A stretch of 64,000 nucleotides of DNA, from NCBI GenBank assembly GCA_030435675.1, contig CM059623.1:1452012-1516011 (forward strand), written 5' to 3'. A program made the position numbers and the translations under genes. A model generated the notes under the pieces. The model worked only from the letters and a program-made list of their open reading frames with translations. It did no database searches and had not been told where the DNA came from. Position 1 is the stretch's first letter; each line of letters starts with the position of its first letter. This stretch comes from Steinernema hermaphroditum. Taxonomy: Eukaryota > Nematoda > Chromadorea > Rhabditida > Steinernematidae. This document shows, in pieces, positions 1 to 11,807 of this stretch.

Positions 1-739
1 GCTATACGCTCGCAAAAGTAAAGAAACATTCCTTAGCTGATGGGACTGGGGACTAACCAGGCAAAAACCATGTGAAAACCGTTTGATTGCACAGCTCCTT
101 GGTGTTGCAGGCTTTATGGGACCCAGGGCGATCATTGCGCCAACAACGAAGGCCAAAAACGACAATGCCAAGAGCATCAACACACCTTCAAAAATTCCTT
201 ACACAAAACGCTTTCTTTCGTCGCCGATGTTCATGAATGCGGCGGTTACGGGCGTTTCACTTTCATCCTAAAATGCAAGGAGATGATCAGTCCCAAAAGA
301 ACACAAAAAATGAACATTGATTTCTTCGCTAGATCTCAAAACGTGCAAAGTATCAGTGAAGACTGTGTTTTTTTGAAGGAGTTGATTCAAGTCTACGAAA
401 ATACATATAACTATAACTATATATAGCTAAATAGCATTGGCTATGCCTCTGTTAAAGACGCAAAAATCAGAAAACTTGAATCGCTTTTTGATTCCCGTAT
501 GTACGCTTACCACTTCGGCGGGACGGTTCCCACAAACACAACAAAAATCACATTTGCCCCATTCTTAGGGAACTGCACTGAAAATGTTCAATAAATGATC
601 GCTATCCCCTTTCGATCAAGCCACAGATCGCCACAAACCATAGATCTTTGAAAAACGTCGCAAATGACCAACCAAAACCCATTGAAGAAGCTAAAAATAC
701 CGGCGACAATGCAAACAGACATCAAAAGAGCTGTTTTTC

Positions 740-1055
740 CGGGTTGAAGCCGTGTCTGCCTCGGCGCGAGGATCGATCGCGGAACTCCGAACCCAATCAA
801 TCAATGTGTCCTCTCGCCTCACCGTCTCGAGTCCGGGGACGGCCGCTGTCCGAAGGCCCGTCGCGTTTAACACGTCCTAACACGACACCCCCGACGGGTG
901 TACATTACAAGACAGACGGCCACGGAGATCTTCGGGGCGAGCCGATGACGCCAGTGGCTATCGATTATTCATTAGCCGAAAATCATCATTATGAGTGGAC
1001 GCACGCCCAGGCCAACGCTGCCGTCTTGACGCCAATCGGAAAGTCTTAAATCGCG
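740..1055. promoter_or_regulatory. GC-rich island with homeobox-like sites (possible regulatory element)
   Basis: This stretch is much richer in G+C than the AT-rich DNA around it. It includes ATCGATTATTCATTAG-like sequence near 960, which resembles PBX/HOX or other homeodomain sites. No exon could be supported in it. A regulatory role is inferred from composition and motif only. Confidence 0.2.
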
Positions 1056-4000
1056 CTATTTTCTTATTCTCACATGTTGCAAGCGGGCGGAAGAAGACGC
1101 AATTAGAGGATGCACTATAAGTGGGCCGGATGGGGGAGTCACTTAGGGTAATGGTCTTGATGCGGAGTGTTGCGGCGGAAACGGCCGTTGCAAAAAGTGA
1201 ACATTAAAGGGTTTATTTTAGAAACTACTGAATGCTACGCAAATATATATTGGGTTGGAAAGTTGAAAATGTCCCATTTATAGTTGACGCAGGGATGGCC
1301 ATGGTCGACCGAGGCGCGAAGACGCATGAAGACCTGCCCAAAATGATGCGACTGAGCCAGAGCCGAGCCAAACCGGCTCGGATGAATGGCGAAATTTTAC
1401 CGAAATGCTATACCGAACATCATGTATGAACAGGCAAAAATTCTCAAAACAGCGGTGATATAAGCATCAAGACGCTTCTCTAAGTTCCTCAAAACGCACA
1501 AAATCAATTCTGGTGTGATTTTGACTCACGGATTAGAATGCGTTTTAAGGACTCAATGTACTTGACTCGCCTGATAGCGCAGGCTTTCTTCTACATGATG
1601 CAACCAGTGAAATCCAGAGAGTTCAGACCCGACGATTCATACATCTGTGCCCTGGGATTGGAGTGTGGGGTGAGAGTTCATTGTAGTCGATCTCAATATG
1701 CACAATTGAACACGTTTGACGATCATTCCTCCACAATTTTCCCGATCATGAATCAAAGGCGTTACGCCTTGCATGACACCGATTAATAGACAACAGAAGA
1801 TATCACTTGTAGACGGCTTCATTCCTGGCGCGGCGTTGATGTCGAACCGGTCGTAGACGGCGCGCTTCACGGGGCATCTGGGAATCGTCGAACCTCGAGG
1901 AACGGTGACAGAAATTCTTCTTCTCGTGACGTTTACGGCTTCGGAGTTCGGCTCTGCTTCAAGAGATGGGCTCTCGGTCCGAAAGCTCGTCTTAGCCAGT
2001 TGTTGTCGTCCTCAGAGTGTCGGTGACCTTCACAATGACTTCTCACCTCACACCCATTTTTTTCTGGACGCTGGAAAAGCCACAACGGCCACAGGATTTT
2101 CCATCTAACCAATCACACACTCAGAGAGCAAATGGGGCACCGACCGTTCGCCGCCGTGACACGACTGAAACTGTCAGATACTAAAACGGCTGTATGAAAT
2201 CAGTAGCTGAAGAAGAGTGGACAGGCACGCAAAAATCCATAAAACACCAACCCGAAAACTTCGATAAATCTCATCGACTCCAAAAATAAAAGCACATAGT
2301 AATTGGTTTTTTCACAAGCAGGTGATCTACTCGTTGATTTTGATGGAGACACATAGCAAGAGTCAGCAAGGCTAGGCTGTGGCAATCCATTGAAGTCACC
2401 AAAAATTAAAAACATGACCAACACGATGACGCGCTTAGACGTCTCGTAGATGCTAATAAAAGTTAAACATTTTGTGTAATTCGACCCTCTGTAAAATGTA
2501 TAAAAAAATGCAAGAACACCATACAGAATGAATGACTATCGCACAACTCATGAACCGCTTTCAGATCTCGGCATATCCGGTATGTAGTCAAAAATTCCTC
2601 ACAATGAAAGAAACACAGAAAACTTCAAAATATTGGGCTGAAACATTGAAAATGACCGTTTTTAAAAGTGAATGTTTAAAGATAACAAAAACGCTCATTT
2701 AACCTAAGGTATTCACCATTCGATTGCACAACGTCAGTCGTCTTTTCGGGCAGGAGCCGGATCCTTCCTTTTGTCGAAAGTCCGAGGCTTGAGGTCAAAA
2801 ACTGTTTTGGTCTGATTTTCGACCTCTTTGCCTTGTTCTGCGTGGTTTCCTGTGATGTTTCCATTTACGGATCAGTACAGATGACAGTAAGATAGGCCTG
2901 GGAGAGTGATAGATAAACAGAAAAAAAGAAATCTTTCAGCTCAAAATAGAGAGCCATTCTGAGGGTCAACTTAAAAAATGCCGTCTCGGGCACTCGTACT
3001 TTTTGAGAATCGAAGGGTCATTTTTTCAACATTTCGCTTCTGTTTCTGTAACGCAGAAGTGAACTCGTGCAGCCGCTATGTGAGCTTAACAGCTACCTGC
3101 TAGATGTCCCCGTTGTCTGTTATAGTACTTAATCGATTGGAAACAACCCAATATTTAGATCTACCTCAATATCTACCAAGAACACTGTGACTTTTGGCAA
3201 TCTTTCCATCCCAGCCCGCTTTCCGCAAGGTGCCAAAAGGAAGCGCGTATCGATCATCCTATAGACGTCACTTAAAGTTCAACCAACTGCAAACAAATGC
3301 TTCAATCACATCCTTCTATCACCTCGCGCGTCGAAATCTGGAAGCAGCGTCTCAACGGGCTAATTGAGGGGGGAGGCCGAGAGGCGAATGGCGACGGCGA
3401 CGATGGCGACATCGTCAAAAAAGGAATAATCTAATTTAGACGCCGCCACGTCTCCACATGGTGCGCGCGGACAGCATATGTACAAAACAACGTTAGGCGC
3501 ATAAATTGGCGCCAGAACGCTCAAGCACATCCGATTCATGGAAATACGTTTTCTCCAGAAATCAGGATGTGTTGGAGGGGCAGATGTGGTTGTTGCATTT
3601 TCAGGAGACAGAGTATGGTGGATCTCCAGGGGACGATGTTTGCTTTCTGAAGACGGCGTTTTCCAACGTCATCATAGGGAGAGTATCCTATATCGCATAT
3701 CATGATTTGCTCATGTCGATGGAATGCAAACAAGCACATAGCAAGGATAAATAAACAAAAATAAAAAATACATCAGAGGTAACATCAAATATTAGGTGGG
3801 CTAATTAGTTACTTCGCCCAAAGACGTATTTCCAAAAATGTATTTTACTGAATTAAAGACAAGGACTACCTTGATCTGCAACATCTGACATCCATTCCAG
3901 CGCTTAGCACAAAGCTTACCCACATCTAGTCCAGCTAACCCCCGTATACCTACAAAAACAAAAATTTAACAATTACTAAAGCTGACTAAGATCTGCTCCA

Positions 4001-4487
4001 AATAAGTACTGTAAAGGAGAGCTGTGAAGCCCATATCAATTATTCATTTTTTTGCTGGCATGATTTGCTTGCATAGAAATTATACAAAAATAGACAGTGC
4101 ATCAGAAATAACGTCAAATATTGGGTTTGCGAAAATGCCTGGAACAGCAGTGAGCTATAGTTCCACAATTTCGACAAAAAGACCATCACTACCGCCAAAT
4201 CTCCCGCGCTCCCCATATGAAACCGAACAATCGTTCCAACCCCGAAGTCTACACCGGTCCAATGAAGGGATTCCACTTCGTCTATTATGCCCCACCGCGC
4301 TGCTTCCGAATTCAGTTTCCTCACCGCGTAAATGGTTTGCTGTATCCTAGCCGGACGTCGGAAAAAAGAATACAACCAGCGAGTGCAATGCTCGTCTTTC
4401 TTGTGCATTTATGGAACGTCCTGTATGGCGTGATGACATTGATTCAGGAATATAAACGCTAAATGGTGCAATGTTATAGTCCGACTT

Positions 4488-4547
4488 AAAGAACCGTTGC
4501 CCAAAAATTGTAATATAAATCTACATGTGATCCTACAACGGTTCTTT
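4488..4547. repeat. 12-bp perfect stem, 36-nt loop hairpin
   Basis: AAAGAACCGTTG (4488-4499) is matched by its exact reverse complement CAACGGTTCTTT (4536-4547). Weak flanking complementarity (TTATAG before, TTATAA after) may lengthen the palindrome. It could be a small MITE remnant or an RNA hairpin. Confidence 0.6.
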
Positions 4548-5138
4548 TGTTATAAACATCAATGCCAATGCCAGTGAATCGAGATTGAATAAACGATTTA
4601 ACGAACAGGATTACGGTAAAAAAAAAGTAACAACGCCATTGCAACAACAACAAAGAGGCTCGGTGGAACCAGTGTGTCTTCTAAAGTAAGTTGTCCACCA
4701 ATGCTTGGCGCAACTATTCACTATCCAACATCATTGAAAAACAATACGAATAGGGTCAAGCTGTAAACATTTACGACAGCTCTCGATCAACAATTGCCAG
4801 ACGTATTTCTTTCGTCACCTAGCCAATTCAAGAAGCTCGACCAAGGAGAAGCTACTAGTTGGCAGAGCAACGCCAGAAATATCACACGTCTTAAGAAAGA
4901 AACTGTTTAAATGTTCTTGTAATGATTCGATCTTATAATGATGAATCTATAGGGTGTCGTTTGCAACAGCGCACACAGTGTGTTAAGGAATGAAAAAACG
5001 GATCTAGGCGCAGCTGGCTTGCATATTTTTGAACTTAAACACAGATCATTCAAACTGTTCCAACACGATCTGCAGAATTCTGAGGTGATTCCAATCCAAA
5101 AAGTGCACCCCCTGCATATAACAGGAGAAGCAGAAAAA

Positions 5139-5202
5139 GTAGGGACCGAAAGCGGGAACCGAACTCATTCAATCAGATAAGCATCAGCCCAGAGCCATTA
5201 GC
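5139..5202 (-). repeat. tRNA-like SINE copy (diverged)
   Basis: Read on the minus strand, TGGCTCTGGGC resembles a box A and AGTTCGGTTCCC resembles a box B. They are followed by a GGTCCCT tail seen in the other copies of the family. The spacing fits a tRNA-derived element, but no clean cloverleaf forms. Confidence 0.4.
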
Positions 5203-5520
5203 AGCGTGGATTGTTAATTGGATGACCAAAAATTTTACAGCGTTCGACATTGCGTGTATATGAAACTTTCCATGAGGACCACGAAGGGTAGCGCCAAGGA
5301 TAAACTTAGGAAAAGTTATTTGACGTGGTCAACTGTTTTCAGGGCCAACTTCACATGCTTATCAAATTCATATCAGCCAAAACAATGTGACAACAGAAGA
5401 TGGAGCAAAAATGAGACGCTTACGCGAAATTGCAAGAAATGGTCAAAAATGTGATTCTATTGTGCATAATAAAATTTGTCAGTCGTTTAGCACATTGTTC
5501 ATAATGATAATAGTTTCATC

Positions 5521-5606
5521 AGACAAAACAGGGACCCGGGCGGGTGTTGAACCGACCGCGAGCGTTTCAAAATCAAACGTTTGTGTAATGAGCCACATAG
5601 ACAGCT
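5521..5606 (-). repeat. tRNA-Thr-like SINE copy
   Basis: On the minus strand it reads TGTGGCTCATTA (box A-like), an anticodon-arm region, then GGTCGGTTCAACACCCGCC (box B-like), then CGGGTCCCTGTTTTGTCTG. The last part is the shared post-box-B tail of this family, which has about ten copies in the window. Confidence 0.6.
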
Positions 5607-6458
5607 CTTACAAACCGGTCATGTAGGGCTATGGCTTCTCCATCCGAAAGGTCTTTTGTGTGTTTACCTCAGTAGGCTACCGACATCTTTAATTGCATAT
5701 CAAAAATATCACATTATGAAGAAATAAAACCGGAGCTGAAATACTAGAATATGTGTACTGTACAATAATCAAATAACCCAGACACCTTGGTAATCAAAAT
5801 AACAACAACACTTCCACCTCAGGACACAATGCAGCTCAAATCCGCATTCCAAAAATATCCAATCCAGCCAAATAGCCTACTTGCACAAACTGCACAAGCG
5901 AACACGTCACACCTTTGCGCGCCCATCAACGTTGATGGCCAAATAGCATGCTTAGCCCATCAATCTGAAACCTGAAAATAGCAAATGGCCGAATCGATCC
6001 CCTAGCGCCGGAGCCTGTATTTAAGTGGCGACCAAACGCGCCTTGCGGAAGTAATCAATTGCGAACGGCCAAAAAAGGGCCAAGTAGCTGGGGGGCTGAA
6101 TGGTGGCGAGTTCGGTTATGGGCCGCTGACAAATGGCCGTGTGGCGGCAGCGGGTCCGAAAAGCCGAAAAGTAATTACTTGATGATGAGATGCGGAAACG
6201 GGAACCAAGGATCAACGTCATCGTCGAGGTAGGCCTGCCGGAGAAAAGGAAGAAGTTGTTCGTGATACGGTATGTTGGCACAGCAAGAAAGAGTTATTTT
6301 CGATCCTTTTCCGATCCGAAGCCGGCTGGGATTAAGCTACGGTATAGAGTTCGTCATTGGGTATTACCAGAATGATCAACATCACCAATCTTCATTGCCT
6401 GAAACGGATTCAATGGAAAATCAGGCAAAAATTCAACAAAATCACTAAACTATGAAAT

Positions 6459-6540
6459 GAATCAAAGGAGCAGTCGCTTGTCCACCTCATTTTGTGCTCG
6501 ATTTCATTCATCGACAAGCAGTCATAGTACAAAGAACAAA
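6459..6540 (+). repeat. Direct repeat copy 1 (about 85 bp)
   Basis: The block around ACCTCATTTTGTGCTCGATT recurs, diverged, at 7130-7219 in the same orientation. Shared flanks include AATCAAAGGA and the ACA(A/C)AGAACAAA end. It is non-coding in both places. Confidence 0.6.
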
Positions 6541-7129
6541 GAAGATAAAGCACTATGTAGAAAAGCATCCAACGAGCTGTACATTGGTTCTTGACCGTGA
6601 TAAAGTGGGCAAAAATGATCGTGTCTTCAGAGATACAATGCCGGAAATATAAATAGGGACACCTACTAAACACAGGTAGAATTCTAGTTTTACGATATAT
6701 AAAATGGTAGGAACAGTTATATTACGCCAAAAAAATGATATTTAGTGGCCTTAAGTGTGATTTGAACTATCTCCAGTCGGTTTGGAATTTAAAAACTCTT
6801 AAACGTGGCTTTATATGCAATATCATGGCTTTACACCTACATCTAATCACCAAAAAAGTGTGTAAGATCGCTCTTCCTAGCGGGCGCATAATTGGAGGCC
6901 TCCACACTGAAATCAAAGTAAACCACTTGTGGCGATCCACAGAGCGGTTCGCCATGTTTCATGCGAACTTCCAATTCCCTTTCATAGCTGCCTCATTGAC
7001 GCCTTTTACTTTGGTCATTCCACGGATCTAACTGTTCGCTCTCCGGTGAGAAGTCAGGACGTTGTCAGGGCCTATGGTTCCGATCCGTAGGTGATTGCTA
7101 GTTTGAACAATATTACTATATCAGGCAAT

Positions 7130-7219
7130 AAATCAAAGGATCAGTCGACTGTCCATCGTCTACCTCATTTTGTGCTCGATTTCGTACATCAACAAACAGC
7201 CATTGTACACAGAACAAAC
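7130..7219 (+). repeat. Direct repeat copy 2 (about 85 bp)
   Basis: This is the second copy of the 6459-6540 repeat, with the same core ACCTCATTTTGTGCTCGATT and substitutions and small indels outside it. Confidence 0.6.
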
Positions 7220-7499
7220 TGACGGGACAGCGATTAGCACTCGATGGACAGTTTCGCTGTACACAGCTGATGATTTTTCAATCAAACATGGGGCAAAAAG
7301 AACTCAAAATGCACCATAAACCATAGGAACTTTCATAGGCACATCTGGATGCCATCGCAAACTTCGTTAACTGAAGATATCTCCTATCGCCTGAAAAATG
7401 TATGCCAAAATTCAAGTAATTCGGAAGTTGCGTTAAGTACATCCACCTCCGTACACGACATCGGTCGAAATTCAAACAAATCTACGCAAATAAAGGGTG

Positions 7500-7507
7500 T
7501 ATAAAAG
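7500..7507 (+). promoter_or_regulatory. TATA box of the first cysteine-rich gene
   Basis: TATAAAAG lies 32-39 nt upstream of the ATG at 7539. That leaves room only for a very short leader, as is common for small nematode secreted-protein genes. Confidence 0.5.
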
Positions 7508-7538
7508 AGTCTATTCCATCAGACCTCTTCATCCCGCA

Positions 7539-8108
7539 ATGCAACTTTTCATAAGCTTCTTGTTTACGTCCCTTCTTCTGGTCTTCTCCGTTGCTGAGGA
7601 CACTACAAGTCTGTCCTTTGTAATAGGGTTTATGTATGAGTGACTTTTAGAATGCTGTGAAAATGAAGAAATCGGACTTGTCACCGGCGAATCCGAGATG
7701 ACATGCTCTGGAACCGACACACAGATTCCTAAGAACCAGCCTAGCGCATTTGCCTGCCTGTGTCCGAAAGAAAAAGGTTTCGCACGCTTCATGGGAAGAT
7801 GCATCATGCAAAGTGAATGTCCAGGTGAATCCTGTACCTATTCCGTGTTCAATTGTGCTTCAGAGTGTCGGGGACATGAACGCTTCTTCGAACACGGTGT
7901 GCGCCGAGCGGAGGCCACGTGCGATGACGTTAGAAAAGGCGTTGATGTGGCAGTTCCTATGCCCACGGCGAACGTGCTGGAACCCGGATGCTATTGTTCT
8001 ACAGTTGAGGGATTTGTTCGGAATGAAGCTGGCGAATGCATCCCAATGGAAAAGTGTTTTGGAGAAAGGGAAAAGCGTAAGGCCAGACATGTGGAAGTCA
8101 AGAAATAA
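7539..8108 (+). CDS. Secreted two-domain TIL-like cysteine-rich protein
   Basis: Exons 7539-7608, 7651-7824 and 7864-8108; introns of 42 and 39 nt, both phase 1. The protein opens with a hydrophobic signal peptide (MQLFISFLFTSLLLVF...). Two modules of about 55-65 residues follow, each starting at a Cys and ending in a pattern like C-x-C-(5-7)-GF-x-R-(5)-C-(5)-C, for example GCYCSTVEGFVRN..CIP..KC in the second. This resembles trypsin-inhibitor-like (TIL) domains of nematode secreted protease inhibitors, but with fewer cysteines than canonical TIL, so inhibitor function is an inference. A basic tail (about 15 residues) ends the protein. The second intron is in frame, so an unspliced form would add 13 residues with two extra Cys. 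A TATA box lies just upstream. It is the first of a local cluster of such modules. Confidence 0.75.
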
Positions 8109-8109
8109 G

Positions 8110-8289
8110 GGCTACTTGCAGGGTGTGCACGAAACCTAATGTTCTCCCACACGCCCCAACCTCAAGGCGACTGTCAAGGCATGTGGCCAGCAAATATACG
8201 CAACTCCACCGGATGCTACTGTCCTTACCTTGTAGGACTTGTATGGCATGAGCCGAATTTTCTTGCCACTCCAATACAATGGAAGACAT
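8110..8289 (+). pseudogene. Broken TIL-like module
   Basis: After an acceptor-like ttgcag, the sequence reads Cys-Thr-Lys-Pro-Asn, corresponding to the CxKNE start of the modules at 10370 and 10872. The frame is then lost by about 2 nt. The shifted frame continues FSHTPQPQGDC and NSTGCYCPYLVGLV, matching the VFSH and GCYCPY..GF signatures, and stops at 8287-8289 without the last two Cys. It is best read as a decayed module of the neighbouring family. Confidence 0.55.
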
Positions 8290-9803
8290 AATAACAGGTC
8301 TTTCATTTGTGTTCCCAGCGATCGGTTGGGTCGTCCACTCGCTATCTGAGGTCTGCCGTGTGAGATGATTGAGTGGTGGTTTAAGCCGTTGTTGTTCAGT
8401 GATAGTGATGGAGGCTCAGTGACGCGACCCGCAAACCCGAATCCGCCAACTCTACCATTAGGTGCCACCGGAACAATCGCAATCGCGTTCAGCGGAATGT
8501 ACGACGATTGAGAACCGGGGGAGCTTCCCTCTATTCTACTTCTTTCAGAACGTCGTCGCTGTTGTCCTAGACCGGTGTAGGAGCATCCAAACGGTAATCG
8601 TTTCAGTAAAAGGTAAATTCTTCGGTCATCGTGTTGTGCGCAGGAGTTAAAGAAGAGTCTTTGCAGGAATAACGGTTTTGAAGCGGAGCATAGAACGAGT
8701 TCAGAGTTATTTTCATGGGATTCCTCTTTCTGTTTTCGCAACATCGTTTTAGCCGTCTGCGTTGTCCAGCCGCTCCTCCTTCACCAGTTTTTTCGGGTAT
8801 CCAAACTCAACAATTCTGATCACATGAGACCCGCGTAGAAATATTGTGAATTATGTGGCATTTCCGGAGAGTTAACGACACAAAGCAAATAAAGATGATG
8901 TCCATGACATTTAGGTTTCTGTTGTGAACAAATATTTGAGTTGAGCGCTTTACCAATACGAAAGTGGTCTTTAGAAATGCATGCCGTATACGGTACTCCC
9001 AGAAAATCATTGTACTCTTACAAAATCATGAATCCATTTCAACCGTCCCCCGATGGATCTCGACCTTCCCCCATTACTTTCGACCGTCTCGCATCAGATT
9101 GCAACCGTCCCCTTGGAGATCTAAACTTTGAGATCCCCTCTTGGATTTCTTCTCCTAACCGAAAAGACACATAAGATTGTCCAAGGTGGAGTTCCCCATC
9201 GTGCTTGGAAATGAGCGTAGCCGCCGAGACTACAGGGCTCGCCCTTCGGGCTCGCTTATGTTCAACAGGTTTAACTCTGTGAATATAAGCTCGTAGTATA
9301 TGAGCGCTCGGTGCAGACTCAGATGTTTAGACTTCGTGTTCCTAGACATTGTCTAGATCGGCTAAAAGCACAGTGAGGAACGGTCCAAAACCCAGGGGGA
9401 CGGTCCAGATCTCAGGTTGAAATGCCAGGAGGATTTCAGTAAACTATGGGTAACCCTAGCTGTCATAACGAGATATTCTGCCAGTAGCAGTGGCTGTCTT
9501 GTATACCTTGTTCACGATCATTTTGAAGTATTCACATGGGGAAATCAACAATGTATACTATATGTAAACTAGCGCCAAAGTGACGATAAATCTGGTGACA
9601 GCCGCTGACCAATCTGGTAATGCAGATGCATTTTGCACGTATTCCGGCAATACTGATTCATGAATTACGTAGGATTCAATCAGAACGATCGTAAAATTTT
9701 GTGTGAATAGGTGAATCATGGTGTTGCCAGTGGGGGCTTCAAATGCTAACATGATGTATTGGCATAAAAACAGGAGGCGGTTACGTATCTGACCATTTTC
9801 GGG
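8290..9803. other. Intergenic stretch between the two cysteine-rich genes
   Basis: No gene is supported. A 202-residue frame open on the minus strand (8136-8744) overlaps the decayed module and has no domain, splice logic or signal peptide. The stretch contains a possible MITE-like element (9035-9424), within which is a short GC hairpin (GGGCTCGCCCTTCGGGCTCGC near 9235). Confidence 0.5.
9035..9424. mobile_element. Possible MITE-like element, about 390 bp
   Basis: The left end starts CATTTCAACCGTCCCCC with further GACC(G/T)TC-CCCC repeats. The right end, read in reverse complement, starts CATTTCAACC and continues with GGACCGTCCCCCTGGG and GGACCGTTCC. The inverted ends are imperfect and no target duplication is certain. 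There is no coding capacity. Confidence 0.35.
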
Positions 9804-11250
9804 ATGGCTCTGCTTCTAGTGATCATCCTTGGTTTATGCATCGTTCAGCTGCGTGGATTCGATTTCAGCGGAGGACGTAGGACTGCACCTGGATTAGCAG
9901 AATCTGAAGCGCCATTTTAGGATGTTGGGACAACGAAACTGTAGCAGAGTTTGAAGATTTCGAACTGACCTGCCCCAGTGTATTTCCTATCAAGAGAACG
10001 TTCGTGAAAAGATACGAATGCTATTGCTCCATGATGATGGGCTTTTACCGACACCAAGGAAGATGCATTTCTGCAGACCAATGCCCTAGTTGGTCTCTTT
10101 AACGACTTCAAAGTAATTCGCGGCGTTTAGAATGCAACCGTTTGGAATTCTTTGTTGTCGATCAAACAAGCCTGGATCTTACCTGTGACGACATTAGAGC
10201 TGGCAAGTTTTATAAAGAGATGCCCGAAAATCGGACCTGGACATGCCGCTGTGGGATGATGGCCAGTGCGCGTGACGAAAACGGAGTCTGCGTTGAAATG
10301 CACAAGTGTTACAGCGAGAATAACAATGGCAAGCGCGCAGATTCGGATCCTTTTAGTGCACTGTTTCGTCGATGTTTAGTTTGCAGAAAGAATGAAGTGT
10401 TTTCTCACATTCCCATGCTCGAGGGAACTTGTGAAGAAGATCAAGGCGACCGGGCATTCCGTTTGTCGGCAACAAGAAGGAAGGAGCTGTACATTAACCT
10501 AAATCCGAATGGATGTTATTGTCCTTACGAAAAAGGATTCCGTATAGATCGTTCAGCAGGCTGCATCCCTGCCGCGCAGTGTTCAAGTAAGCGGACGAGT
10601 TCGAATGCTTTCATTTTGGTCACTTTTTCTTGTAGAATGTGGATTGCTGGAGACCTACACGGAAGGCGAATACGATGACCGGACCTGCGAAAATGCACGA
10701 AATAACACCTGGCCCTGGAAGAGAGCTAATAAAGCTCCTGGTTGTTACTGTATCGATGGTGCGGTCCGCAACCACAACGGAAATTGTGTTTGGGCGCAAA
10801 GCTGCTTCACCGATGAGACCAATTGCATGTGATCCGTGGTCAACTCACTTCAAAATTCTTCATTTTTAGTGTGTAACAAGAACGAAGTTTTCTCCTATGG
10901 GATTATGTATCAAGTAACCTGCTCTGGCAGCATGCCTAAGTTTCGGTCTGAGCCATCTTCTGGGTGTTACTGCCCGTATCAACAAGGCTTCCTTCGATTA
11001 AAGGAGGAGTGCATTCCAGCAGAAGACTGCCCAAGTAAGATTCACTTGCGTGTTGGGCACGTCTAACCCCGTGTTTTGAGAATGTCATGCTCTCGAAACG
11101 GTTGAGCAATTTGGTGAGGTAACATGTGAGGATTTCAAGAATGGCCGAAAAACGACGGCTTCAAACACATCCCAACAGTTGTGCTACTGCCCCGAATGGC
11201 GAGGCTTAGCTCGGAAGAATGGGACATGCGTCAGGAAAGAAGTGTGCTAA
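9804..11250 (+). CDS. Secreted multi-domain TIL-like cysteine-rich protein
   Basis: Exons 9804-9876, 9921-10088, 10131-10586, 10636-10832, 10870-11034, 11081-11250. The start encodes a signal peptide (MALLLVIILGLCIVQL). About six modules follow, each beginning with Cys (often CxKNEVFS) and ending GCYCPY..GF....CIPA..C or similar. Exons 2, 4, 5 and 6 each encode one module; exon 3 holds two, joined by a basic linker (NNNGKRADSD). Introns between modules are phase 1, the symmetric arrangement that lets modules be duplicated. One junction does not work: exon 4 runs into TGA at 10830-10832, and the nearest GT leaves the wrong phase for exon 5. So either the gene ends at 10832 and exons 5-6 belong to another unit, or the gene is damaged. 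A protease-inhibitor-like role is inferred from the TIL resemblance. Confidence 0.65.
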
Positions 11251-11807
11251 AATGAGCGCTGATTCAGCACATATGACTAACATAAACACTTGCAACCCAT
11301 AGTGATTGTCTTTGCCGACGTCGTCGGACATTAACAAAGAAGTGAGGTCAAAAGGTGGTGATCGTCGGTATCGTACAATGCTTCAAAATATATGTGGGCG
11401 GCAGATGACAATCTACCGTAAACACGAAAGTTCTTCGCTGTGGGAACCGTACAAGAGATTCGTGACACAACACAAAGGCGTCTACGCCAAACGGCAAAAG
11501 AAAATGAAGCCCCTTTTCTGTTTGTGATCCCGCGATACCGTCATTCTGTGCCTAACACGCACTGCGCAAGGCTCCACTGGCAAACCCTTCGGCGAGAGAA
11601 TGCTACGCACCATCGGTGCAGAGGAAAGAAAGCGGGAAATTTGGCGGGCATTTGCATGAGACATTTCTTACATGGAGGGCACTGTTTCCGCGAAGGTCTG
11701 TCTATTTGTTTGTCTACAAAGTCAGTCTGTCTAATTCTGTAGATTGGAGACAGTTCTGCACAGATGCTGTTTCATTTGTCCGTTACGCGTGCTGTCGATC
11801 AGTCGCC
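11251..11807. other. Intergenic, no supported gene
   Basis: Short open frames are present but show no domain or splice consistency. The next start codon accepted is the transporter ATG at 11808. Confidence 0.5.

Larger units (their letters stand above)
1..7490. other. Gene-poor AT-rich region with dispersed repeats
   Basis: No reading frame here has recognisable homology, splice structure or coding character. The stretch holds a GC-rich patch (740-1055), tRNA-like SINE copies on the minus strand (5139-5202, 5521-5606), partial mariner-type ends (about 1247, 2634, 3153), a hairpin (4488-4547), two direct repeats, and about 19 copies of CAAAAAT on the + strand. Reading frames at 4040-4408 (-) and 4217-4462 (+) overlap each other and neither could be tied to a gene. 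Confidence 0.6.

Noticed and set aside
4040..4462. Small genes in overlapping frames at 4040-4408 (-) and 4217-4462 (+)
   Set aside because: They oppose each other in the same DNA and neither shows a domain, signal peptide with good context, or splice partners.
1..7000. CRISPR array suggested by the repeated CAAAAAT
   Set aside because: The repeat is only 7 nt, unevenly spaced, and the genome is eukaryotic.
8136..8744. 202-residue minus-strand frame
   Set aside because: It overlaps the decayed cysteine-rich module on the + strand, has no domain or splice support, and looks like a chance opening.
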